Made by a program: the position numbers and the translations under genes | From: Perilla frutescens | Taxonomy: Eukaryota > Streptophyta > Magnoliopsida > Lamiales > Lamiaceae | Reading direction: 5' to 3' | NCBI GenBank assembly: GCA_026008535.1 | Contig: BRKX01000018.1 | Span: 16,686,088 to 16,750,087 of the forward strand | Length of the DNA: 64,000 nt | In this document: positions 12,685 to 25,225 of the stretch, piece after piece | Position numbering within the stretch: the first letter of the stretch is position 1 | Layout: each line of letters begins with the position of its first letter | Notes under the pieces: generated by a model | Database searches by the model: none | What the model saw: only the letters and a program-made list of their open reading frames with translations | Told to the model about the DNA's origin: nothing

Positions 12685-13389
12685 TCATTTCTTCTTCCTG
12701 TTGATGAAGTCCAACACAGATTGGTGGTCATCAAACCGTAAGTCATTAGTGCCTGTAAGTATAATCTGAGCACAATATAGTGCTCGTAACTTTTTTCTAC
12801 CGCCCAACTGCAAAAAGAAAGTTAAAACATTTCAATTACAAAAAAAACATAAAAAAATTGAAGCAGAAAAGTAAAAAAATAACTAAACAACTCAGACCTT
12901 CAGCAAATCTGGGCACGCATAGAGTTTGCCTTCGAAATTTTCCATGTGATTCATAACGAAAATCCCGCAATCGAAACCAGTTGAAATCTTTTGCCACTCC
13001 AGTTCAATATTCACTAGAGGATAAGACTTCAATTCGAACGCTTTCGGATGACCAATTTCTCCAAGAAAATCAGCTAACTCTTGATGCTACACCAAGAAAA
13101 TCAAAATTTATATATGTAAACACCAATAAAATTAACAGCACAACAAAATAAACATAACGAGCAATATAAAAAGTTTACCAATAAAGTTGACACCTGTTAA
13201 AATATACAATCTGCAACAGAAGAATGCTTGACATTGTCCAGATAATGCACCAAACGTTGATGAAAATCTATCACAACAAGAAAAAAAGTGCTCAGATGAA
13301 TGCACGGGGAAATACATCAATTCAGCGGTCATCACACCATTCAAAGACCCCATAAGTTGTATACTAAAATTCCAGCTCCCTCTCATCAT
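12685..13389 (-). pseudogene. Ulp1-like (C48) cysteine peptidase gene, transposon-borne
   Basis: Three exon-like blocks can be read. The 5' block (13389 to about 13200) carries a PVHSSEHFF run (likely catalytic His) and, one frame over, a YLDN run (likely catalytic Asp). The frame change lies in a T-run just after the His. The middle exon (13086-12898, 63 codons) contains FDCGIFVMNHME, the catalytic-Cys signature DCG(I/V)FV of Ulp1 proteases. The last exon (12807-12685, 41 codons with the stop) is open, and the splice sites between the last two exons are canonical. Ulp1 proteases cleave SUMO-type conjugates, but plant copies of this form are usually passengers of Mutator-like elements. The surrounding repeats of a TGATACTTATGCATG-like word (13390-13860) and the GGTCGGGTCGGACCCGACCC end near 14613 support a transposon setting. 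Confidence 0.6.
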
Positions 13390-13870
13390 TTTTCATAAAA
13401 CTGTGATACTTATGCATGTATAAACTGATACTTAAAAATTCTAAAAGTAATATTAAACTCAAACACCTCAGTTTTCATAAAACTGTGATACTTATGCATG
13501 TATAAATTGATACACATATACCTCAAAATTCATAAAATTATGATACTTGTACATGTATGAAAGGGTACTTATACATGAATAAAATCATGCATATAATTCA
13601 CATTCACATGCTTGTGATACTTATAATATATATATGCACATAATGGTACATATAGTTCAAAGACAAACCCATATGATACTTATACATTTATAAACTGATA
13701 CTTAAAATGTCTAAAGTAATACTAAACTCAAAAACCCCAGTTCTCATAAAATTGTGATACATATGCATGTATAAATTGATACCTAGACGCAAAATTTTTT
13801 CATAAAATTGTGATACTTGTACATGTATGAAAGAATACTTATATATGAATAAAATAATACATATAATTCA
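13390..13870. repeat. Diverged subrepeats (TGATACTTATGCATGTATA-like)
   Basis: At least six imperfect copies of a TGATACTTATGCATGTATA-like word occur with variable spacing, several preceded by 'cataaaa'. They lie next to the Ulp1-like gene and are probably internal repeats of the same mobile element. Confidence 0.55.
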
Positions 13871-14099
13871 CATTCACATATCCCAGGCATCTTGCAGAGA
13901 TAACAAGCCTCAAATCACAATAGTAACCTCATATGTTTTCTTTGACCGCATATGAGAACCACAACTAGAAACATCGAGCAATTTTTTCAACAAAACTCAC
14001 ACTTAATATAATTCGTCTTATGCTATCAGATACTACAGATAAAGAAATAAAAACTAATCAACTAACAACAATGTAAGTAAGTAAAATGCCTAGCAAAAA

Positions 14100-15222
14100 T
14101 CCTAGAAAAACAACAATCTAACATATAATGGCACCAGATCGAAGAAGAAGCTGCAAAACACGATTGAATGGAGGATAAATTCTATTCGAGTGAAACTGCG
14201 AACACAACAAATAAAAACGTAATCAATATTTGAAGAACACAAAATAAAAATCAAATGCCAAACGAAAAACATACATATTAACAAATCTCAGCTCAGATGG
14301 TAGCATATTGAAGAAGAAATCGAAAAACTCGATTGCACGGCCGATTACTCCTCTTCGACAGAAACTGCGGTGGAATCTCGAACAAATCTTCACCGAAGTA
14401 CGGATCTCCCCTATTCTCGTGAAACTAGGGACAATAATAATTGGAAATCTTCAGTGACGAAACGACAATAAGTCCTCCGGCGCGATTCTTAAATCTAGGG
14501 TGTAGAAAATAGAATGGAAACGAGTTGAACTCTCCACTGTTATGCCTAAACTAGGGTTGAGAGAAAGCAGAATGAAAACACAAGAACGGAGTGTTTTTTT
14601 TTTATATATATGGTCGGGTCGGACCCGACCCGTCTGAAATAACAATATGTGCACCTAGCGTCCATAAGTATTTGTGTATCAATAAATATTAACTATAATT
14701 TATTATATATATATATATATTATTTTTATTATAAATACTAGTGGGGGGTGGAGTTAACAGGGCTTGTAGGCTGTTCTACAAGATCTGACCTAAATCTTTC
14801 AGTATATTAATGTAGGTTTCTCAAATCGATAGTTTTAATGTCATATTTTGGGTTAGTTTCTATAATTAATTTTAAACTCACTCAATATCAAAATGAATCT
14901 TAAATTGATTCTTGAAGTTATATTTTAAAGAACTTAGTTCCAAAGTATAAATTTACAATATATTTAAAATTATCCTAAGATCAAAATGTATCTTATTTGA
15001 TTTTTGAAGTAATATTCTAATGAAATCATCAGATCCCAAACGTTTATATAAGTCCCGGTGGGATGGTCTAGTGGTGGATTAAGGTTGCTTGGAGACCAAA
15101 CGAGTTCAAATCTTCTCAATACTACAGATCGAATGTGTGAGTAAAAAAACATTTATATAAATTGTGCCTAATCACGGACAAGGTGGCACCAAACAACTTA
15201 GGCTTAATGTATTAAAATTGCA

Positions 15223-15225
<3 letters not shown>
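14100..15225. other. AT-rich intergenic/transposon-derived DNA
   Basis: No gene recognised. A GGTCGGGTCGGACCCGACCC palindrome at about 14613-14632 follows a T-run and a TATATATA run. The same order (T-run, TATATATA, GGTCGGGTC) is found in reverse inside MULE copy 2 near 33930, suggesting that the end of a related element lies here. Confidence 0.35.
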
Positions 15226-15269
<44 letters not shown>

Positions 15270-15272
<3 letters not shown>

Positions 15273-16440
15273 GTTAGGTAAAAACCAATCATGGGGAACT
15301 ATGACCATATTTTCAAATCACACAATCCTCAAAAATCAAAGACTCAGATTTGATTAAAAAGCGGTGGCAATTCTGTAATATTTGAAAAGTCTTTCGGGCG
15401 GGGCATTAATGTAATTTGGTAATTCTTATAAAAATTACGGATTATTTGATAACAAGTCGTCATGCTAATGAAGTATTATCATCATGCTAACGAAGCGATA
15501 TCATGATACTAATTAAAATTTTATAATATTGTTAGTGAAAAATATAATCTAAAAAATAATTATAAATATAATTTGATTTAATAAACCCTAATTCAATGGG
15601 AAAATCCGTGATTGGATGAAATAAATCTTGATTGAATGTGAGAAACCTAAATGAGTCGAAACAAATCATATCAATAATATATATATACTACGTTAGCATT
15701 CTTATTTTGTTTGGTCAGCACTGTGAATACACTATGTTAGCATATGGCATTACTCTGTCAACATACATTATAAATCATAATTAAATGGAATAAACTCTAG
15801 TAATAAATTAGGAACTAAAAAAAGAAAATTAAATTTTAAAAATAATTATTAGTCATAATTAGATAGAATAAACGATAATTGAGATGAAATAAAACATAAT
15901 TGAAATTGAATAAACCATAATAAATATGTGCTATACTAGCATTAGGATAATTCTTCATTAATATAGTAAATACATTATGTTAGCATATGACAAATGTTTC
16001 ATTAGTATATGTTAGCATACATTATCATAATGCTGACGAAACTTTATTATAAGCTAACGAAAACATTTACAACCTGGGTATGTGTAAAAATTTATTTTTT
16101 GTATTTTTCGTCCATATTTTTCATCCAAACATGACCTTTTGACATTTTAAATGAAAGAGTACGAAGAGAGTTTTAATTTGATATATTTTTGCATGCATTG
16201 GATTAAAAACGAGCAAATTATGACCATTTAAAGTTTTTAAGATTTTTTTTTTAAATTGCAGACATCATCAATTTTAAGGGTTTGGACGAAAACTCCTTCC
16301 TTTATTTTTTACCCTATTAGTTACGAAATTGACACCATCTTTTTTCATTAAATATCAACCATTAGATCATTAAATTGGATGGTGGAGATGTGATCCTAGT
16401 TTCCACAGTAGTAAAAAAAAGTCCTATTTGATCCATTTCC
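15270..16440. mobile_element. (TA)n-inserted element, about 1.17 kb
   Basis: The unit starts GGGGTTAGG right after a 44-bp (TA)n array (15226-15269). It ends GATCCATTTCC against another TATATA run. The right end read in reverse (GGAAATGGATCAAATAGGA) matches the left end of the 10641-10878 element, so the two appear related. The interior has many diverged 'gctaacga / gttagcat' words. No ORF was found. Confidence 0.5.
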
Positions 16441-16522
16441 TATATATGTGTGCGTGTGTGTCCTAGAGTTTCCACAGTAGTAAAAAAAAGTCCTACTTGA
16501 TCTATTTCCTATATATGTGTGT
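16394..16522. repeat. Tandem duplication of element end
   Basis: A roughly 57-bp block containing TTTCCACAGTAGTAAAAAAA and TTTCCTATATATGTGTG occurs twice, starting near 16394 and near 16462, with only a few differences. It duplicates the right terminus of the preceding element. Confidence 0.7.
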
Positions 16523-16536
16523 GTCACAATCAAGTA

Positions 16537-16581
16537 CTACCTCCGTTTCAATAGCAATATCTGCTATTGGGACGGAGGGAG
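16537..16581. mobile_element. Minimal Stowaway-like MITE (45 bp)
   Basis: A 45-bp palindromic unit begins CTACCTCCGTTTCAATAGCA and ends TGCTATTGGGACGGAGGGAG. It is flanked by TA on both sides (16535-16536 and 16582-16583). It looks like two Stowaway termini with the interior lost. Confidence 0.65.
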
Positions 16582-17815
16582 TATTATTTATATTTAGAAA
16601 AAAATAAAATTAAGAGACGACATTTGGATGAAAAAAGGAATTAGAAGATCAAATCATCTACTTTTTCAAACAAACAATGAGGGAAAAGAAACAAAAAACT
16701 TACATTAATCAAAATATGTTAAGAAAATAACAACAAGGGACAACACGAATCTACTTGGTTTTATTTTTTCTTTCAATAATTTGTATAAAAAAATCTTCAT
16801 CAAAATTTTGATTTCTTGGATATCAATGGAATTGGATGCAATCGACAACCAAAACGACTTAAATTTTACTTCCCAAACTATTTAATTTTTAGTGGAGCCA
16901 AACGGATCTTGAGTGTCAATTTTCCGTGGAAAAAAATTAATAGTTGTGCTTCCCACCCAAAAAAATAAAAATGTTGTGCATACCAGACTCCAAAACATGG
17001 TTCCCATAAATCAGGCATCCTTTTCATCAGGAAAAATCGAAACCTTTAAAATATTAGTATGAATTAGTTATCATTTTAAAAAAAAATTGAGTGGGACATT
17101 TGAGCCAGTTTCTAAGCCTAAGACTGTGGATGAAAGATTAAAAAATACATCAGCAATATGACTCATTTCTTCTGTTGGTGGAAACTCAGAAATGATAGTT
17201 GTATGTTGCAAATAATGAAGATATAAAATAATATATGCACACACGTATGCATATATGAGTATATTGTAAGAAAGAAATGAATACTCTTGCAAAAAACCGA
17301 GTTTTTTCCTATTATAAAATGATGGTAATTAACAAAATATGTTTGCTAATCTATTATGATTTACCCAAATCAAGAATCACGGGATGAAGTTTGAATATCT
17401 GACTGTTGATGAAATGGAAAAAAAATAAATAAAAAAAAGGAAAAAAGAAGATGGGTAGCATGTATATCTGGTAAAGGAAATTAAGGAGTAGGGCTCCGAG
17501 GCCATGTGCAGTTTTGTGGCTCTTGGCATTGCTGCTGCTTTTTATCTATCTGCCAAATTATCATAAATTCAAAAAAGATTCAATCTTTAAAAGTGAAAAA
17601 AATATCTTTCACCAGAAAAGTAAATAAATCAACAAGAAAAAACACTTCGAAAAATTTCATCTTTATTTCCTGCAAATACTTTCTGTTTTGAAATAAGGAA
17701 GGTACAAATATTGATGCTTGATGGTTCAAGTACCTAAAAGCTAACCCCCCCCAAAGCAGAGAAAGCGAAAAAAAATATTTGCTTATTTTTTAAAACAAGT
17801 CAGTTCTTTAACACA

Positions 17816-17823
17816 TATAAATA
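17816..17823 (+). promoter_or_regulatory. Putative TATA box of the H+-ATPase gene
   Basis: TATAAATA lies about 290 bp upstream of the start codon. A transcript starting about 30 bp downstream would have a leader of roughly 255 nt. This is inference from position and sequence. Confidence 0.4.
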
Positions 17824-18028
17824 ATGGGAAATGCAAAAGGTTATGCTCTACTGTAACTGCTAACAGCGGTTTCACTCTTTATAGATTTGGTGTTGGTGGG
17901 TGAGCCTCATTGTTTTTCTTGAAACCTTGTTGCTTATTCTGCTCAAGTAGAGTTGTTTTTCACCTGGGCTGCTGCTTAATTTCTTCACAACTTCAACGAA
18001 TTTGCGCTGCATCAACATAATCTCGTTC

Positions 18029-18046
18029 ATGGTTGTTCTTGAATAG
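18029..18046 (+). promoter_or_regulatory. Upstream ORF in the H+-ATPase 5' leader
   Basis: An ATG at 18029 opens a five-codon frame (MVVLE) closed by TAG at 18044-18046, 58 nt before the main start. Several plant plasma-membrane H+-ATPase mRNAs are known to carry short leader uORFs that tune translation. Whether this one is in the mature leader depends on the transcription start. Confidence 0.45.
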
Positions 18047-18104
18047 TTCCTTTGATCTGGAAGAGGGTTTTTGGTGAAAGAAAAAAGTTTGCAGATTTTT
18101 GAAG

Positions 18105-21100
18105 ATGGGGGAGAAGCCTGAAGTTCTTGATGCTGTATTGAAGGAAACCGTGGATTTGGTAATGGATCTGATAACTGGAATTCAAGTTTTTTTCTTTTTT
18201 TTTTTTTAAGTTGTGGGCTGATGACTGTGTGTTTGTGTTTGCAGGAGAACATTCCCATTGAGGAAGTGTTTGAGAATCTGAGATGCACCAAAGAGGGTCT
18301 TACTACTGAGGCTGCTGAGGAGAGATTAGTCATTTTTGGACACAACAAGCTTGAGGAGAAGAAGGTGTTTCACTGTTCTCTGCAACTTTTGTTCTTTGTT
18401 TGCTTCCTTACAATTCTGATTTTATTGAATGATTCTTTCGTTCGTTTCTACTTGATGTGCTTGTGTGTATAATGTTTGTGAAGTAATGTAGTTCACGAAC
18501 TCTTTTGCTTCTTTACTTCTCTTTCTATCCACTTTCTTTTCCTCCCTTTTCTGCCTGTTTACGTTTGATATGCTTTAGCTCCAAATGAGGTATTGTTTTC
18601 CAAAGATTGATGCTTTTAAGGGTTAATCTTGACTGCTGGTAATTCTCTCACTTCATTTGATTCAATGATTTCTTTTTGTCATTATGTAAAATTCGTTACT
18701 TTCTCAGGAAAGCAAAGTCCTGAAATTTTTGGGGTTTATGTGGAACCCTCTTTCATGGGTTATGGAAGCTGCTGCTATCATGGCAATTGCTCTTGCTAAT
18801 GGAGGAGTAAGGACGTTTGTCGATTCAGTTTGTTCTACTTTGTTTTTGCCCTTTTCTTTTCTCTGGAGAAGAATATTGACCCTTGATTTCATTTTGGCAG
18901 GGCAAGCCTCCGGATTGGCAGGACTTTGTGGGTATCATCACTTTGCTTGTGATAAACTCAACAATAAGTTTTATTGAAGAGAATAATGCTGGAAATGCTG
19001 CAGCTGCTCTTATGGCTAGTCTTGCTCCCAAAGCAAAAGTTCGTTACTATCTTCTTTTGGATTTTCTGAATGAGTATTTTTGTTTTTTTGGGGGATCATC
19101 TGATCAATGATATTTGTATGAAGGTTCTTAGAGATGGAAGGTGGAGCGAGGAAGAGGCATCCATATTAGTGCCTGGTGATATAATCAGCATTAAACTAGG
19201 AGATATTGTTCCTGCTGATGCTCGTTTGCTTGAGGGTGATCCACTGAAAATCGATCAGGTGTGTGTCCTCTCAAGTCTCACGTATGCTTTAATGCTAGGT
19301 TAGAATTTTGTTGTTTTAGCAAAATCATGATGTGATTTTGCAGTCTGCTTTGACGGGCGAGTCCCTTCCTGTGACAAAGGGGCCAGGGGATGGTATCTAC
19401 TCTGGTTCCACCTGCAAACAGGGAGAGCTTGAGGCTATTGTTATTGCCACTGGGGTTCACACCTTTTTTGGGAAGGCGGCGCATCTGGTCGATTCTACTA
19501 ATCAAGTTGGGCACTTCCAAAAGGCAAGCTACATAAATACTACTATACCAGATATTTATTATGAATCTCCAATAACTCAAGGAAAATATGAATTTCTCAA
19601 TTATTTTTGTGCTGGTCAGGTTTTGACTGCAATTGGAAACTTTTGCATTTGCTCTATTGCGGTGGGGATGATTATAGAGATCATTGTCATGTACCCTATT
19701 CAACATAGGAAATATCGTCCTGGGATTGACAATCTTCTAGTGCTTCTCATTGGAGGAATTCCAATTGCAATGCCGACTGTTCTTTCTGTTACAATGGCCA
19801 TTGGTGCTCATCGTTTGGCTCAGCAGGTCTCTGCTTATCCTTATCAGTATGTTGGTTAAATTTTCATCTGGTGATTCTACTATGTAACGGATATATTTAT
19901 CCATATAGGGAGCTATCACAAAGAGAATGACTGCTATAGAGGAGATGGCTGGCATGGATGTTCTTTGCAGTGATAAGACAGGGACTTTGACATTGAATAA
20001 GCTTACTGTTGACAAGAATCTCATTGAGGTCAGAGATTCATGCTTTTCTGATGATTATGCCTGCATTACTTCTGTATTGAGCAGATTGTAACTTTTCTCT
20101 GTCAACTCCTGTGCATAGGTTTTTGCTAAAGGCATAGATGCAGATACTGTTGTTCTGATGGCAGCTCGAGCATCCCGAACAGAAAATCAAGATGCAATAG
20201 ATGCAGCTATAGTTGGAATGTTGGCTGACCCGAAGGAGGTATATTTACACTTTATATGCCGTATAATGTAAATTACCGGTTTCAACATTGCTGCAAGTTT
20301 GCCAGCTTGATTTAAACGATATCGTGAACAGGCACGTGCCGGAGTTCGAGAAATACATTTTCTTCCATTTAATCCCACTGACAAACGAACTGCATTGACT
20401 TACATAGATGGTGAAGGTAAATGGCACAGGGTCAGTAAAGGTGCTCCAGAGCAGGTACAATCTTTATCTTAGTTTATATGGTTTTCTCATTTTTCTATGA
20501 CGATGATGATAATGCTAATTGTCGTATGCAACATGCCTCCAGATTCTACACCTTGCACACAATAAGTCAGAGATAGAGCGAAGGGTTCATGCCGTGATTG
20601 ACAAGTTTGCAGAACGAGGTTTAAGATCACTTGCGGTGGCATACCAGGTATATATTTGGATTATGGTCTGCATTTCTCTTCACATATTGAAGCAGTATGT
20701 GGAAGTGCTTCATACTAGTAGTTTTTATTGAACTATGACACCTTTACTGTAGCTTGAGACACTCGCTGCTTGTTCTTGCAGGAAGTTCCAGAAGGAACAA
20801 AAGAGAGTCCTGGTGGCCCATGGCAGTTCATTGGTCTCATGCCTCTGTTCGATCCACCCAGACATGACAGTGCAGAAACTATAAGAAGGGCTCTAAATCT
20901 TGGAGTGAATGTTAAAATGATAACTGGTAGAACTCTTATCGCAACTTAAAAAAGATGAACACTTTATTTTTTTGTTAAATTACAAAGCATCTGTTTAAAC
21001 TGAGACTTTATTGCAAGTTCCTTCATTATAAATGCATCACTCAGTCTATACCCAATGGGTCTCCCTTTCATTGATTAGGGAATCAAATCATATTTTATAC

Positions 21101-24100
21101 ATACAGTTTTAAACCTTCTAATAATGGACTCTTTTATAAAATCTAATGGGGTCTCCCTGGCCATTGAGCTCACAATGCTGATAATTTTGTTGTCCAATGT
21201 AAAGTTTATCATCAAGTTGTACAAGATATTTTATCAATGGTTCCATGTCTATGTTTGGCCATGGTGTTCTGTTACGATATCCCACATTGATTCCACATGA
21301 AAGTGTGGAAAGGTATATAAGTGGGGGTCAACCCTTTACCTTTGACCATGGTTTTGGGTTAAGTTAGGGCTCCCTATCTTATATGCCTAACAATTTGGTC
21401 CAACCTGCTGGATCTGGGCGGGCTGCGGAAAGGAGCTATGCGATGGTGGGCCCAGGGGTTGCCACCTGGATGTGGGCCCAAAGGGGGTTGCCACTCGGAA
21501 GTGGGCCTTGGTGTGGGTTGCCACCCGGAGTGTGCCGTCCGTGGACGTCCGGTTTGAAAGGGGGATGGATTGTTACGATATCCCACATTGATTCCACATG
21601 AAAGTGTGGAAGGGTATATAAGTGGGGGTCAACCCTTTACCATTGACCATGGTTTTGGGTTAAGTTAGGGCTCCCTATCTTATATGCCTAACATGTTCTT
21701 GTTTTGAATTTTCTTGAATTACAATTGTTTAATGAGATGGTTTGACAGGGGATCAGCTTGCGATAGGAAAGGAGACAGGACGAAGGTTGGGGATGGGAAC
21801 TAACATGTATCCTTCGTCAGCTTTGCTGGGGCAGAACAAAGATGAATCAATTGCTGCCCTACCTGTTGATGAACTCATAGAGAAAGCTGATGGTTTTGCG
21901 GGTGTCTTCCCTGGTATTTACTCTTGGTTTGTTCATCACATTGAACCTTGTATATCATCGTGAAATCTTACACCGTGTGTCTAAGAAATGCATGCAGCAA
22001 ATTTCATTTTACTTGTATGCTCATTTTGGATATTGGGCAGAGCACAAATATGAAATAGTAAAGAGGCTGCAAGCCAGGAAACATATATGTGGGATGACTG
22101 GTGATGGAGTAAATGACGCTCCTGCTCTGAAAAAGGCTGATATTGGAATTGCTGTTGCTGATGCGACTGATGCAGCTCGTAGTGCTTCTGATATTGTACT
22201 TACAGAACCTGGCCTCAGTGTCATAATTAGTGCTGTTTTAACAAGTCGAGCAATCTTCCAAAGGATGAAAAATTACACGGTACTACCTATTCTCTTAGTA
22301 TTCACATTGGAGATCAACGTTATGACTTCAGTAGAAAAGCAACAGATTCTGTTTCTGGGCTCTTCTGGCCTGCATACATGATAAAGAGCTCACCCATGTT
22401 CCCTGATTTTGGCAGATTTATGCTGTTTCTATAACAATCCGTATTGTGGTATGTTATGCATCCTTCATTCTTTTTTCGTTCTTTCTTTCTTTTTTTTTTT
22501 TGTAAGATTCCTTCCATTAAAAATACACACACACACACACACATAGAGAACTATAGTCTGATGTCTTTCCCTGCCTTCTCTCTCTCTCACTCTGTTTGTT
22601 CCTTTTTTTTTTTTTTTTTTTTGTAAATCAGCTTGGCTTCATGTTGTTAGCCCTGATATGGGAATTTGACTTTCCTCCTTTTATGGTTCTTATCATTGCA
22701 ATTCTCAATGACGGTATGTCTCTCCCTCTCTCTTCAGATGAGAATCTGAGTTACCTGGTGGATTCAACTAAATAACACAATAAAACCTTTGTTGTGTTGC
22801 TACACGTACTGCTTCTTTCGACACTTATTGTTCAAATGTTATGATGAAGGTACCATCATGACCATATCGAAAGATAGAGTGAAACCATCTCCTCTTCCAG
22901 ACAGCTGGAAACTTGCTGAGATTTTTGCAACTGGAGTCGTCCTAGGTGGTTACTTGGCAATGATGACAGTCATATTCTTTTGGGCAGCATATAAAACAGA
23001 TTTCTTTCCGGTATGTTGATCTTATTATATAGCAACTTTAGAAGTTGGAATATGCTTATTTGCCTTTTTCTGATGATAGACTTGAACGTGGTTCCATACA
23101 ACACAATGTTTTTGGAATTCTTGTTCCTGCCTCATATAAATGTCTCAAGAACATGCTCAACATAATTTTTTGTGATTTTATTTAACTCGTGCAACACACT
23201 CTTCCTAAATTGGCAGCGTGTATTTGGGGTGCCGACCCTTGAAAAGACTGCACATGATGACTTTAGAAAGCTTGCTTCAGCAATATACCTTCAAGTGAGC
23301 ACTATTAGTCAGGCCCTGATATTCGTTACAAGATCCAGAAACTGGTCATATGTTGAGCGTCCTGGTTTGTTGCTCGTAGCAGCATTTGTGATCGCACAAC
23401 TGGTTAGAAACTTTTTTTTTTTACTGCCAATTCGATGGGATTTTCCCATTCAAACATACCTTAATTTTCCTACTTATTTGAAACAGGTTGCCACTTTGAT
23501 TGCTGTCTATGCAAATTGGAGCTTTGCTGCAATTGAAGGAATTGGCTGGGGTTGGGCTGGTGTGATCTGGCTTTATAACATCATTTTCTATATCCCTCTT
23601 GATATCATCAAATTCTTGATCCGTTATGCTCTTAGTGGAAGGGCTTGGGATCTTGTTCTTGAGCAAAGGGTAAATTAAACTACGGGATCATTACACTCCA
23701 CAACTCTACTCACCAGCTTCGTGTTCTTGATCATTTTTCTCTATTGCAGATTGCTTTCACCAGGAAAAAGGATTTTGGAAAAGAGCAGCGTGAGCTTAAA
23801 TGGGCACATGCACAGAGGACCCTTCATGGCCTGCAAGTACCTGACACCAAATTGTTTAACGAAACTAACAATTTCTCCGAACTCAATCAGTTGGCCGAGG
23901 AAGCAAAGAGGAGAGCTGAGATTGCTAGGTAATTGAAGAATCTATTTTCTGTTTGGAAGTTGTATGTATACAAGAGATGATGTTTATATAAACAAAGCTG
24001 AACGCTTGTAGGGATCAACTACCTTAATTATTGAATCATCTTACGACACCTGACATGCAGTTTTTCTGTATGAACGTGTGCAGGTTAAGGGAGCTGCATA

Positions 24101-24180
24101 CGCTGAAAGGTCACGTTGAATCAGTGGTACGGTTGAAGGGGCTTGATATAGATACGATTCAGCAAGCATACACTGTATGA
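18105..24180 (+). CDS. Plasma-membrane H+-ATPase (P3A-type ATPase), 21 exons
   Basis: The product pumps H+ out of the cell using ATP, energising secondary transport. Exons: 18105-18158, 18245-18364, 18708-18806, 18901-19038, 19124-19258, 19344-19523, 19620-19826, 19909-20028, 20119-20238, 20332-20454, 20543-20647, 20782-20926, 21749-21913, 22041-22279, 22416-22448, 22632-22713, 22850-23010, 23217-23402, 23487-23669, 23750-23928, 24084-24180. They sum to 957 codons with the stop, the usual length of the family. Visible motifs are LTGES (actuator), CSDKTGTLT with the phosphorylated Asp, KGAPEQ, MITGDQ, TGDGVNDAPALKKAD, and a C-terminal autoinhibitory tail ending QQAYTV, the 14-3-3 site with a penultimate Thr. 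The N-terminus resembles the AHA11/NpPMA2 type (from memory). The intron after exon 6 has a GC donor; the others are GT-AG. Intron 12 holds a TRIM insertion. No stops or frameshifts were seen. Confidence 0.97.
21270..21693. mobile_element. TRIM retroelement in intron 12 of the H+-ATPase gene
   Basis: Two direct repeats of 123 bp (21270-21392 and 21571-21693) both start TGTTACGATATCCCAC and end TATGCCTAACA. They differ at two positions only. The unit is flanked by the 5-bp duplication TGTTC (21265-21269 and 21694-21698). A purine-rich run (GAAAGGGGGATGGA) sits just before the second repeat, as a polypurine tract would. The 178-bp interior has no ORF of note. Total length 424 bp fits a terminal-repeat retrotransposon in miniature. 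Confidence 0.9.
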
Positions 24181-24609
24181 GGGGGAGAAGAATCTACATT
24201 TGATGATGGATGCAATTAAGTAGAGCTAGCTTTGAGTCAGCGTTAAATTAAAAGCTGAATTTCGATATTTCAATTGGTACGTTTAGAAGTGGATTGATGT
24301 TCATAAAACGTGACAAATTTTAGTGTTTGATGGGCAAGACAAAGAATTGTTGTTTCTGTATCTGTTTGGTAAACCTGTGTTTTGAGGCAGTGACCTCCAG
24401 TCCAGTGTACATGGAATAACAGAGAGTAGCTAGGGAGAGAGATATCAGTTTTCAATTTCCTTTGATTCTAATTTGCCTTCAAAACCTACCTATGGTTTAA
24501 CCTTTATTCCATCTAGATTTTGTGTTTGGAGTACCTAGTTGCTGCAATTCTCTGAGTCTTTAAAGATTGATTATACAGGGGATCTGGAAGACTGGAACTT
24601 AGTAATTGC

Positions 24610-24611
<2 letters not shown>

Positions 24612-24643
<32 letters not shown>
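24612..24643. repeat. (GA)n microsatellite
   Basis: A simple GA dinucleotide run of about 32 bp downstream of the H+-ATPase gene. Confidence 0.9.
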
Positions 24644-24647
<4 letters not shown>

Positions 24648-25225
24648 ATCTATAAAATATGGATCCATCACTAGTATTACTGACAACACACAACAGTGAA
24701 ACTTAATTCTATATATATCATCGATCGCTACGATGGATAATTAATAATTAATCGACCGTTTTCAATATTTAATTAATTAGGTTGAGACTATGATATGTAT
24801 GGGCGGCCATTTGCTATGTTTCATTATTTAACAACCATAAACGTTGTTAATTATCATATTCTAGGTTTTATATACTGAAACGATCTGAATTTTGTACGGT
24901 ACGGTGTAAATAAGTGTAACAAATAATAATACTTCAGTTATGTCTCAATATATCTTTGTTTCTTTGACTGGTGACTTAAATGAATATTAATTTTAAATAA
25001 TCAGGATGCATGGTAACTCAATGAACCTAAAAGAGAATTTTTTTTAGTGAATAATTAATGAATGAATGTAGACCTATGTAGCGATGGGAAATCCATTCGA
25101 TCGATTTTGAATGTCAAGAACTTCTCCAAACTCTTGTAGAAAATATAATTAGAACCCTAGCTGCTAATAAAAAATATATGTATAATTTTTAATTTGTTAT
25201 AGTGGGTGAGCATATATTATATATA

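Noticed and set aside
14451..14654. Small ORFs in 14100-15150
   Set aside because: Short, AT-rich, no motifs and no splice-compatible neighbours.
17872..18348. 158-codon ORF on the - strand
   Set aside because: It lies antisense to the leader and first two exons of the H+-ATPase gene and is a shadow.
22444..22626. 60-codon ORF in H+-ATPase intron 15
   Set aside because: It is made of poly-T and (AC)n-derived codons within an intron.
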